Source of the DNA: Epiperipatus broadwayi
Lineage: Eukaryota > Onychophora > Udeonychophora > Euonychophora > Peripatidae
Length of the DNA stretch: 64,000 nt
Direction of reading: 5' to 3'
Assembly (NCBI GenBank): GCA_028023455.1
Contig: JAQFVV010006645.1
Span: forward strand, 186,001 to 250,000
Below, piece by piece: positions 23,035 to 34,080 of this stretch (positions are counted from its first letter, which is position 1; each line of letters opens with the position of its first letter). The translations under genes were made by a program, and so were the position numbers. The notes beneath the pieces were generated by a model. That model saw only the letters and a list, made by a program, of their open reading frames with translations, was not told the DNA's origin and searched no databases.

Positions 23035-24774
23035 CCATACACGTACGCTTTATTTATTTTATACATAGATTCGAATCGAATCCCAGTAATAGGCGCCAGG
23101 AGAACTTTTAGAAGAGTCCGCCACGTATGTGCATAAGCCCACTCAATTATATCACAAAACATGCCCGTGCCTCGCTCCAGTCGGAAACATGAAACGAACA
23201 CAGCCACAATTACCCTTCACACTACCTCCGTTATTATAATCATAGAAGGGCCCGCCCTACATCCCACAGAACAAATTAATCCAACTTAACTTTAGTCTAA
23301 AAAGCATCACGACATAAGCATAAAATCAATAAAATCCCACCCCCAAAATATCAACTGCATTCAGCATAAAATCAATAAAATCCCACCCCCAAAATATCAA
23401 CTGCATTCATTTCCATACAAACAAACTTACGCTAAAGCATTCATTCCGATATATATAAATTTATGTTGAAATTCCAAGCAATTAAATAACAAAAAAAATT
23501 AGCTACATAAATATTTATTTAATCTGTTTAATAATGATTAACGCAGGTATGTGATCGGCAAGCCGAGACAATTAACGGTAAACTTCAAATTACTTTGCAC
23601 ATATTATTTCAGACTGTTGATCAGTCGGCAAATTTATTAGGTAAAAATTCTCGAACTGTTCATAAATGATTAATATTAATTATACTGTTTTAGATTAATG
23701 TCTTTCTAATAGTTCTGGATATTAAAGTTATTTCTTTAAGTGCACAATTGAATATAACAAATTTTACGATAGCTACCTGTGAAATGTAGAACGACTGTAA
23801 TGGGATCCTGAGCGAAGATTATTCTTTAATGAGGTATTCCGGCGATTTGCGCGGTCTCCAAGCGAGCGTGGTCCTAATATGAGGTTCTCCGGTGGTATGA
23901 GCATCTTGATGGCAATCAGCTGGACTGGACGCGGAGGTCCGGCGGTCAAGCCGCGAATTCTATATTCAGCAACGCATGGCAGTTAGATTCATAACGTCTA
24001 ATAAAAAATCAAGTCTCTTAATAATTTCTCTAAAGAAGAGCACAACTGTCCTCTGAAAACGCTGTTCGGCCTTTTTGATCTTTGCCTTCACGCCCTCACA
24101 CCTTGAATTTTTCTCCTCCAATCAATCCCATGCACCTGTGAGTCCCTTTATTTGATAAGTCCATCGCGTGTCAGCTCAACTCCGAGATTTCTGGGATTGT
24201 TGACATTAGTTTGGAATTTAACCATTTTTCTTAGGTATTGTTTCTCTGGGGACAGAAATCTGAGTCGTACAATAGCGGTGTACACTTTCTCACACCTCTG
24301 TTTCTAATTTTGGCTTGTTTTATCTCGGCGTACCAGCACATATCCTGCCTATTGTTTCAATTTCTAATTTTACATTTACTAATTACGTTTGTACAAATTA
24401 ATCTGAGATTGCTTGGAATTTCAGAACATATTGCTAATTAATTTAAATTATTTGATAAAAGTTAAACTTGCGTTCAATCATTCTTCTTTAATTAATCAAA
24501 AATGAATAAAAAAAAACTACAACGACGGATTATAGATTTATTCTTAGCACACACACACAAAATAATAAAATAACAACAATTTTTACTCTTTTTTTCAATA
24601 AATCTGACAGGTACTCTTATATAGCTGCGATCGGCTTTTAGAAACGGCTGTTCTTCGCTTATTATTAAAGCAAGACCGCTTTTATAAAAGTTTTGTCCCT
24701 GTCAGTTATTTCGTCCATTGATTATAGTTAAATATACCCCCATACGCCTGGGTTTGAATACCATGTAACGCTAT
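22900..24774 (-). repeat. 5' LTR of the Ty3/gypsy element, cut by assembly gap
   Basis: It is collinear with 16461-18334. It carries the same 46-bp tandem duplication (23318-23363 and 23364-23409). The last nine or so bases (the element's outer TGTAACGGA end) fall inside the N gap that starts at 24775. As the 5' LTR it would hold the element's promoter; no TATA box is assigned. Confidence 0.95.
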
Positions 24775-25274
24775 NNNNNNNNNNNNNNNNNNNNNNNNNN
24801 NNNNNNNNNNNNNNNNNNNNNNNNNNNNNNNNNNNNNNNNNNNNNNNNNNNNNNNNNNNNNNNNNNNNNNNNNNNNNNNNNNNNNNNNNNNNNNNNNNNN
24901 NNNNNNNNNNNNNNNNNNNNNNNNNNNNNNNNNNNNNNNNNNNNNNNNNNNNNNNNNNNNNNNNNNNNNNNNNNNNNNNNNNNNNNNNNNNNNNNNNNNN
25001 NNNNNNNNNNNNNNNNNNNNNNNNNNNNNNNNNNNNNNNNNNNNNNNNNNNNNNNNNNNNNNNNNNNNNNNNNNNNNNNNNNNNNNNNNNNNNNNNNNNN
25101 NNNNNNNNNNNNNNNNNNNNNNNNNNNNNNNNNNNNNNNNNNNNNNNNNNNNNNNNNNNNNNNNNNNNNNNNNNNNNNNNNNNNNNNNNNNNNNNNNNNN
25201 NNNNNNNNNNNNNNNNNNNNNNNNNNNNNNNNNNNNNNNNNNNNNNNNNNNNNNNNNNNNNNNNNNNNNNNNNN
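24775..25274. other. Assembly gap (500 N)
   Basis: Exactly 500 unresolved bases, most likely a placeholder of unknown true length. It sits at the outer edge of a near-identical LTR, where assemblers commonly fail. Translations through it are meaningless. Confidence 0.99.
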
Positions 25275-27348
25275 ATTATACAAGACAAGTTTGAACCCTG
25301 AAATTCGCCACAAACAAAAGATCAGTAATATGACTTTATATCTATTTCTATGATATCAGTCTTAAGAAACATTTTAGCAATAAAGTGGTATATTTCATTT
25401 TTAAAGAACCTTTAAAGACTATTCAGATCGATTAAAACAAGAATGTCTTACTAAAATAACTTGAGCTTCATAAATTATCTTGAATGTATCAAAATTATAT
25501 GTTTGATAATTTTACAGTTATAAATATGAATATAAAACAATTTTTTTTTATGGTATTATGATTAGTTTTAACTAATATTTTATTATTTTGGTTTTAAATA
25601 CACATTGTTATCATGGGATAAAACACTATCATACATAATGATATCTTTATATGTGTATAATTGGCGATTGAATTTGGAGTAACAAGTAGTGGGGTTAGAA
25701 TATTAGATTAGTTTAGTTTCATTAAGTATAGTAATTGTGAGGCAGCAGGGGAGAAAATAATTTAAAACTTACTTAAAACTGCTCTTTCAATTTACTAACA
25801 TTTTTTTACATCTCATTTTGCTAATAAAGCGATTTTCTTAAAGTATGTGTTAATGAGCAGATAATATTTTTTTCAAATACTTTTCATGGAGTAGAAAATC
25901 AGATTAATGTGACGTCCAACTTAATACAAAATACATTTGAAGGAAAAGGGGGAAGAACTTAAAATTAATCTGAGGATTGTTATATAATCAATTATTATTA
26001 TTATTATTCATGTCAATCTTCATATTTATCTAGAAATTTTTATATGTATAGTAGAAATGTATGGTACATAAAGTATTAAGGCTTGTTTTATTAAACTGGC
26101 GTGAGTAGTATTTCATTAAGCGTGTAGCTCCTTCGTATATGGGATTATTCATCATCATCAACAATGCGTTGAATTATTAGTTATTTAAGATATAAGTAAA
26201 TATGCTACAATCACAGCACACAACTATGAATTCTTTTATAAATTTTAGTTTTATGTTTTAGGCTTAGTCGCTCAGAGCTGTAGTTGAAACCTTCTTGTCG
26301 TCAGATCGTATATTATCATCATCATCAAACTGCCATCAACGCTTCAATTAATGAGCTATCATGAATCTGCTTAGAAGCGCTACAAATAAATATTGATTTT
26401 ATAATATTTAGTGATTCCTCTTAGTGTTTATTATGCAACTCATCATCTCGTCTATCTATTTCTATGCAGGACAGGAGGAATCACAACCTAAATTGAGTTA
26501 GCAGAGTGTAATCTGTTTATGTAAACTTCATAAAACGCCATTGGAAACACGATTTGTTATGCTGTAGAGTCTAGAGAAATGATTTATGTCTAAATGATAC
26601 TCCATCAGAGTTTAAAGATGCTTACTTACGCGAACTATTAGTGCTACAGTAGTATATGGCTCAAAAGCAAAAATCTTCCTCATTTTTATTATAGATAATA
26701 AAGTATTACCAAGAAGGGATTCAAAATCTGGTAATATGTGATAAGGCTATCAGAGGAGTAATCAGTGTCTAGATTCGTAGATAATCTAGTGGCTTACTTG
26801 CTAGACCATACTACTTAGTATTTGTTTAAAACCAATATATATATATATTATGTTTAGAATTATTATAGCCATAGTGTATGTATTATATTATGATTATTAT
26901 TAATTATTATATTATAAATATATGTGTATAAATGGTGTTCCAGAGGTAGATTTATACGATATACATTACAATGTTTTATTTATGGGCTAATTGAAATATT
27001 CCAGTTTTCTGAATGATTTAAAATTATATAAATGATTGTACCCAGAGGTATAACATTCTTTTGTATATTGTGAAAATATTTTATGAATGAAAGTATTATA
27101 AATATCAGTATGTGTATGAGAATTTTAAATAGTTTATACAAAAAGTGTTGTCATTATTATGCAATAGGTTTTGTCAGTATACATATAATCTTAAACTAAG
27201 TGACTGAATTATGTGCCTTTTGTATGTGTGTGTGTTGGAAAATTATTCATACGTTTATTCTTATTAGCTACATGTCTTATATTAGTAGTAATATCATTTT
27301 GAGGCAATTTTAAGGGATATTATAATAGTGCTTTTTATATGTTATTAA
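25275..27348. other. Intronic AT-rich stretch
   Basis: No gene is recognised. A slightly less AT-rich part around 26250-26480 has a SINE-like feel but no clear box A/B pair. Confidence 0.5.
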
Positions 27349-27700
27349 ACAAGGCAAAACTCTCCATTCAGTAGTGTCACCCTGTGCCAACCAGAGTAAT
27401 CAATGGATGCCAGAAGGCTTGTGTATAAAATCCCTATCTAGTGCTTACTCATCCAATATCCCCAGACTAGTTTTTGACTTGTGGCCTTCCTCAGTGAGGA
27501 GCCTTGGATCTGAGTGCACTAGTCTGGGGATACTGAATGAGTAGGCATTAGCTAGGGATTTTATGCACAAGCCTTCTGGCATCCAATGATTACTCTGGTT
27601 GGCACAGGGTGGCACTACTGTATGGAGAGTTTTGCCTTGTTTAGTAACAATTAACTGCTGGTATAAGAGATAGTGATCATGTGATGTTTAGTACTTTTAT
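27349..27700. repeat. Palindromic copy of hammerhead-bearing repeat family A
   Basis: The left arm (27349-27470) and right arm (27518-27645) are near-perfect reverse complements: AAACAAGGCAAAACTCTCCAT against its inverse, through CTAGTCTGGGGATACT. A 47-bp spacer lies between them and holds most of a degenerate hammerhead motif on the minus strand. A further terminal piece (TGATCATGTGATGTTTAGT) follows to about 27700. The same sequence recurs at 38705-38940, 47388-47630 and 47811-47985. Confidence 0.85.
27459..27500 (-). ncRNA. Hammerhead ribozyme motif, family A (degenerate)
   Basis: On the minus strand: stem I TCCTCA, core CTGAGGA, AGGCCACAAGTC, AAAA (GAAA expected), short stem III region ACTAGT, cleavage C, stem I partner TGGGGA. 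Stem I and stem III are intact. The G of GAAA and one stem II pair are lost, so activity is doubtful. Confidence 0.6.
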
Positions 27701-29889
27701 ATGTATTTAGCCCCAACATGAAAGAGAGGCTTGTTCATTCATCAGTACTGATTACACATAATACTGGATACTCCATCATATTTTTTGCTAACCTGTATTT
27801 GCCTTATTCTCTATGCCTAGAATTTCAGTATTAGACTATATTTTGGTACATTCAGCTTTACAATTCAGTATTACCTCCACTATAATGTTTAAACTTAAAG
27901 TATATTATCAGTGTCAAGCATAGTTATTTTCTCACACCAACATAGGCACTATTAATGTTATAACTGTCTTATATTGCATAATATTTGTTGCTATCATATT
28001 AATATTTATTAAGAATATCCATGTTGATTTTTAATAATAATTTTGATTAGGAAAAATGTGTAATATTCCTAGTAGCCTGATCAAAGGAATAGAAGTGTTT
28101 TGTTTTATTTTATTGATACTACTGAGTAGTGAATATAACTTATATGATAAAATTGTAACAATGGTTTTTAAGAAAGATTTGCCAATGTATAAAGTTATTA
28201 TTTGTAAATATAAATGTATAAAGTTATTATTTGTAAAAATGATAATGATTATTGTAAATAAATATTTTTATCATTAATTAAATATGTTTTTGTTTCATTG
28301 CCATTATGACATCATTCCATAAACGTACCTATTTAACAGAAAATTTACTTTAATAAAGTTTGCATTGGTAATTATTTTTAAGAGTATATTACAATGGTCA
28401 CATGGTGTTTGTACATTCATTTTGCTTAATAATTATTTAATTATTTTATCTGCATTTTTAGAAGATAAATGTTTATTTGTAGTATAGTTGGCAGCTTAAA
28501 AGATGCCCTTGCTGCCTTCTACCTTATTTTGATATTGCTTATATAAATTTGCATCAAGAAAATATAAGATTTCTTTGTTTTATGGTCATAGAAGTGAAAT
28601 AGTTATATTTAAATAATTTTAAAGAATTCAGAAATGTTTTTCACATTACCAATTATATATTAGTTAAATATTTGAGTATTCTCTTATTATGTAATTTCAT
28701 TTCTACTTTCTTAAAAATACAAAAATTCTAAAATAAACTAAGATAAATGTCAAATATTCCATGTCTAGCTTAAATAATATTGATCATATTTTTATTAAGA
28801 AGTTAAAGTATTACCATTAGAAATGCACTTTATTCTGAATTTGAACCCTGTGACCAAGATATTTAAAATTGAAAAAAAACCATATTTAGATCAAGATATT
28901 TTAAACTTGTAAAAGAACTTATATTTGAGATAAATATATTTTAAAACATGAGTTAAGCTATTTAAAATTATCAAAAAATCTACATTTGAAATAAAGATAT
29001 TTTAAAAACTATATATATAAGGTATTTTGAATTATAAAAAAAACCTTGTATTTCAACAGTTATATTTAGCCATAATATTGTCAAACAAGAGAACTCATAC
29101 TCTGGTTTTAAAAAAATTCATGTTATATGGTGTGTGTTCATGCAACCTTTGATTGATCAGCTAGCTGGTGACATTTTGTTTGGTTACATGGTATAGTTTT
29201 TGGTTTGCCTAATGTATTGGCTTTCAATTGGACATACAATACCAATCAACTGCTAGGTTACATAATGGATTTTTGGTATGCCAATCTAGGTGCCCAATTA
29301 TTAGATAAGTGTATGGCCAATGTGGCTACCAGAATTATACTTTAGCTATAGTATTAGTAAAAAATTTAATTTTGAAATGTCAAAATTTTAAGAAAATTTA
29401 TCTTCATGCACATGAATCTAGTTTTGCAGGTATTAATATTTCATTTATGTTAATTAAATCTTGTATTAAACTTATGTGATCTATACTCATTAATGGTAAA
29501 TATTATTAATATACTGTTAAATATTTATCATTATCTTAATACTCTGAAAAAACTTGAATTGAGTCAAGCCACTATGAAAGGTCTAAGTTAGAATATATCT
29601 ATGATTCATTTCATTAGCATATGAAAAAGCTTAATGTTAAATAATTACATTAACTTAATACTACAGTCAATTTCAAAGAAAATAATCATTAATAATGACA
29701 TATTGGTTAATAATATTATAATATTAATATTGCTTTAGTTTTATAATATTATTTATTAGGTTATAAATTTAAAAATACAAGGTTATATTGTTATTATTAT
29801 TATTTATTTAGGGGGGGGTCCCAAAAGATTGATATAGCTGTGTAGAATAGCTATACAGATTGTTTTGGAGTTTAAATAAATATAACTAC
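27701..29889. other. Intronic AT-rich stretch with a degenerate minisatellite
   Basis: At about 28856-29058 a loosely repeated unit of about 40-60 bp (AAGATATTTTAAA followed by an A-run and TATATTTGA) occurs about four times. No gene is recognised elsewhere. Confidence 0.55.
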
Positions 29890-29989
29890 TAGTATTATTA
29901 AGTGAAAGGTTGTTTGGTGGTGGTTGTATCATATATTGTGTGGATAACTTATTTATATGCTAATTATTGGAAAAGTATTTTAAAGAGGT

Positions 29990-31583
29990 TTTGTATAAAA
30001 AATTTGATATTAGTTATTTTGTTATTAAAAATGAAAGATAGTGAAGAAGTCAAAGATTTAGGTGAAGCCCAAAATATAACTTCTCTTACTATTCATGAAA
30101 GAACAATTTTATAATCAGAATAAATAATTTGATAGTCAATCAGCCAAAATGAAAATAGAAATGAAAGAAATGAATGAGAAAATCGATAATCAATCAGCTA
30201 AAATAAAAGAAAAAAAATAGATGATCAATCTAAAATTTTAGAAAATAAATTAGATATTCAAGTAGAAAAATTACAATATAAAACAGATAACCAATCAACA
30301 GAAATTACAAAAATTAATGAGAAAATAGTCAATCTAGGATTTTAGAGGATGAATTAACTGAAATACAAAATAAGGTTAGACTAGATTTGAATGACTTGAA
30401 AGATTCACAGAAGTGTAGATTCAAAAATATAGAAATTAAAATATAAAGCTCTCAACAAGAAACTATACAGGATTTTAATCTTAAATTTAATTCATTAGAA
30501 TCTAATTGTAAAATGGGAAAAAAGGATTCTGACAGAAAACTGAAATGAATCAGGAATCAATTGAGTAATTGCAAAGTAGAATCAGAGAATAAATTGGAAA
30601 AGTGAGATAGCCATATATAATAGTAAGCTTACAAAATATAGTAATTGTACAGAGGGGAAATTCCAGAATGTTGAATTACAATCTAACCAGTACATAAATA
30701 AGTTTGAAACAGGGTTAGAAATTAGATTTCAAAAGATAAATGAAGGTCAGATAGTCATTGAAAAAGAGTTAGTGCAGACATAGCAGATTCAAAGTCAGAG
30801 TAAAGTAGAGTTTGAAAACATTTGAATGGAGCTAATAGAAGTATTTAATGAGACTAAATTAGAAGTCAAAGAGTCTTAAAAGGTTAATAATAAATTAGGA
30901 TGAGACATGTAAAAAATTCAAAAGGAGATAAAAGAATTGCCAGTCAAAATATCAAAAATTGCCAGAACATGTCCATGAGAAAAGGTTAGGCTTGTTAGAA
31001 GAACTGAATGATTTTAAGATAGAGCAAAAAAAATATAATAGAAAAGATAACTGAATAGATGCAAATTGAGGATAAATCCAAAATAGTCCAACAAAAGGTT
31101 AAAGAGCTGCAGAGATACTGAGAAAATTGTCCAATTATGAGAAATCATAACTAGCAGAAGATTATTAGTAAAGTTGAGACTCCTGTTAAAGTCTTCAAAC
31201 CTTGATTGTAGTGTTAAAAGTACCCATCATGCCCAAACTATGGTGAAAACAGTGATAGTTAATAATCCTTAGTTAGAATATATAAAAATGATGAAGATAT
31301 GACATGGATCTCAGTAGTTCTCAAATGTATGAGGGTCATTCCATTCAGAGGAGCATATTTAGAAAGCACCTCTGAATTTTTGCAAAATTTTGATGAGATA
31401 TTTGATCTATGTCCATTCAGTGAGAGAGAAAAATTAGCCATATTAAGCAACCATCTTTATGCTGTTGCTAAAGATTGGTGGCAGTCTCTGTTCAATCATG
31501 CTCAGATGTATCGAGACTTCAAATATTGCATTATGTTTAGATTTATTGTTTTTCTTTCAAAGATACTATCATTTATAAAATAG
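29990..31583 (+). pseudogene. Decayed retrotransposon gag-like gene with coiled-coil region
   Basis: From about 29990 to 31200 several broken frames give lysine/glutamate/glutamine-rich heptad-like protein (NQSAKIKEK, ENKLDIQVEKLQ, NQSTEITKINEK), consistent with a long coiled coil. At 31299-31530 an open stretch reads VIPFRGAYLEST, EFLQNFDEIFDLCPFSE and KDWWQSLF. This matches the F-x-G, L-x-x-F and D-WW pattern of retrotransposon Gag, which the intact Ty3/gypsy polyprotein in this window also has (FTGKGDES, VVDWWES). Multiple stops make it a relic. The link between coiled coil and Gag is inferred from adjacency and strand. Confidence 0.6.
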
Positions 31584-33227
31584 TGGGAATCAGAATATTT
31601 TTATTTAGAAATAAAATTTTATATACATAAACTAACATAGAAATACATGCTTAGAAATTATTAATTGATAAATACAAATATATACTAAAGAAGAATTTTT
31701 TAATATGGATAGAGAAATGGAAATGTAAAGAAAAAAATTAATATCATTACTTATATAAATAATAGGACATATGAATAATTGTTTTTACACATTTTAATGT
31801 AGCATTTAGTTTAGTACTAAAGACTGCATTTTAATTTTAAAGGAATAAGTAATCATTGTAATATCAATAACGTAGAATAATGTGCTTGTGTGTGTGGTTA
31901 TGTTGTTGTTAAAACAGAAAATATGTGAAAAGAAAATATATAAAAAAGAGTCAATTGGTTTTTGCAAGGCATTCTAATCTTTTGTTTTAGGGCAATCAAC
32001 TGGGCATACCCCCAAGACCCTGGGGACTAGTGGGATCTCATACCAAGCTACCTTATTTTAATAAGCAACCCAATATATACCTTACCCATTAATAAAATAG
32101 ATTGAGAGATTGATATTTGATGCAAATTCTTATCTTAAAACTAAAGCTTACTTTTGAAATAAAGTGCACCAAATTTCCAAATATCTCACTGTTTGAACAT
32201 TTTTATAAAACAGCAAAAGGCTGACAGTTTGTAACCAAACAGGAAATGCTTTTCCCAATTTAAGTATAATCTTAAGAATTTTATTAACAATTCTGATAAC
32301 CACTGCTGAGTTCATCATAGTTTGTCAAAGCTTAAAATAATAAAAAACTATTTAAGATCCACAATGGCACAAGAAAGACCATCAAACCTAACATTGCATT
32401 CCATGAAAATAAACTATGCAAAGTCTTAAATGTGAGATAGTAGATAAATTTTCTGATATTAAAGCAAGGAAAATAGAGTTATATTAATTTTCTTTTTCTT
32501 TTATATTAATAGGTTATAAATTAAGTATTACTATTTAGATAAGAATAAATGTTGTATATGTTTCTTTCTTGTATTAAAATGTTAAAGATTTTATTTATTC
32601 ACTTTTTTATTTACTGGGGCTCCACTCCATATTTGTGCATGGAGCTTCAAAATAAAAGGGCAGCACTGTTTTTAATTATGTTTATTTTATGTAATAAAGA
32701 TAATTTGAAAAAATAAAATTGAGGAGGCATATTTTAAAAATATATCAAAAATTGATGAATAAACAAATTAATTGTAGAAATATATACACATTAAATGATG
32801 ATGGTTTTAATTAGATGTGAATATAATATTATTGGTAAAATGGATGTCTTTATTACTATAGAGGTGATAACTATCTATACTAATATTTATTTGTATAGTT
32901 TAATATTAGTTTATTACATCATCAGATTAATTTTAAGAAAACTAAAGAACAAAAAGATAATTATAAAGTTTGAAATGATTATACAAACAATTCCTGAATA
33001 ACACATTCATCCATATCAGACAATGCTGTATTTTAGTTTGTTTTTTTTTTACCAGCAACTATCACTTCAACCCTCACTAAAAGATCTCAGATATATTTTA
33101 TTATGAGCCACATCTTTTTGATGAAAACAATAATTACTGAATCTTTTTAGATGTCACAGAATCATTTAGATTATATGATATTACTTATTTGTTTCACATG
33201 TTCAAAAAATGCTGATATATATATATG
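31584..33227. other. Intronic AT-rich stretch
   Basis: No gene is recognised. A less AT-rich patch near 31975-32050 has no identifiable element ends. Confidence 0.55.
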
Positions 33228-34080
33228 TGAAAAACAAAAACAAGTTTTATATATGTAAAAACCTGCTATCGCTTGTATTAATGATCAATAGATGGAGCTT
33301 TACCAAGACCTACAAACAAGCTCTTTCATTTTATTCTACCCTCAGATCAGCTGATTTGAGGGATAGGAGTTAGAAACTAGACCTAAATATTAACTCCAAG
33401 CGTTTATGCAAAACGTTTCTATCAATTTGCAAGCATGAATTTTCTAGATACCTAAATGTCTTCAAACTCAGCCTATCAAACTAGATAGCTATATGGGTCT
33501 GATATCAGTTCAGTTTCTCCACATAGTCAAAGCTTCTGCAATCTATATCATTGCAAGAAAACTTTAAAGGGGCATTTATGAAAAACAAAAACAAGTTTTA
33601 TATACATAAAAACCTGCTATCGCTTGTATTAATGATCAACAGATAGAGCTTTACCAAGACCTCCAAACAAGCGTATTTGTTTACATAAACGTCAGAGTCA
33701 ATATTCACTGTCTTTTTCATTTTGCTCCACCCTCAGATCAGCTGATTTCAATCTGATTTGCTCTCATCAGTGAGGTAAAAACTAGACCTAAATATTAACT
33801 CCAAGTGTTTATGCAAAACGTTTCTATCAGTTTGCAAGCATGAATTTTTTAGACACCTAAATGTCTTCAAACTCAGCCTATCAAACTAGATAGCTATATG
33901 GGTCTGATATCAGTTCAGTTTCTCCACATAGTCAAAGCTTCTGCAATCTATATCATTGCAAGAAAACTTTAAAGGTACATTTATGAAAAACAAAAACAAG
34001 TTTTATATACGTAAAAACCTGCTATCATTTGTATTAATGATCAATAGATGGAGCTTTACCAAGACCTCCAAACAAGCGTA
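33228..34080 (-). repeat. Tandem array of a hammerhead-bearing unit (2.3 copies), retrozyme-like
   Basis: Three head-to-tail copies start with TGAAAAACAAAAACAAG at 33228, 33579 and 33984. Unit lengths are 351 and 405 bp; the third copy stops at a (TA)n tract. Copy 1 lacks about 54 bp including half of the ribozyme; copy 2 holds the complete motif on the minus strand. Copies are highly similar outside that deletion. Non-coding tandem units of a few hundred bases with a type-I hammerhead are the described layout of animal retrozymes. No ORF is present. Confidence 0.8.
33731..33775 (-). ncRNA. Type-I hammerhead ribozyme motif in tandem unit
   Basis: On the minus strand: stem I CCTCA, core CTGATGA, 14 bases (GAGCAAATCAGATT), GAAA, stem III ATC-AGCT-GAT, cleavage C, stem I partner TGAGG. 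Core, stem I and stem III are perfect. Stem II is weak as written, so this copy may be decayed or have an unusual stem II. In copy 1 the same region is deleted. Confidence 0.65.

Larger units (their letters stand above)
16461..24774 (-). mobile_element. Young Ty3/gypsy LTR retrotransposon, nearly complete
   Basis: Two long terminal repeats flank a single polyprotein gene on the minus strand, with a primer-binding site and a polypurine tract in the expected places. It lies in the synaptotagmin intron in the same orientation as that gene. It is clearly more GC-rich than its surroundings. Apart from one single-base indel and two substitutions, the LTRs looked identical in the roughly 1.87 kb that can be compared by eye, so insertion is recent. 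The upstream end of its 5' LTR runs into an assembly gap, so the target duplication cannot be read. There is no envelope gene. Confidence 0.95.

Noticed and set aside
24728-25313. Two long ORFs
   Set aside because: They consist of unresolved bases in the assembly gap.
26275-26310. CTGACGA on the minus strand near GGTTTCAAC, considered as a hammerhead
   Set aside because: No GAAA follows in the right place and no stem I pairing was found.
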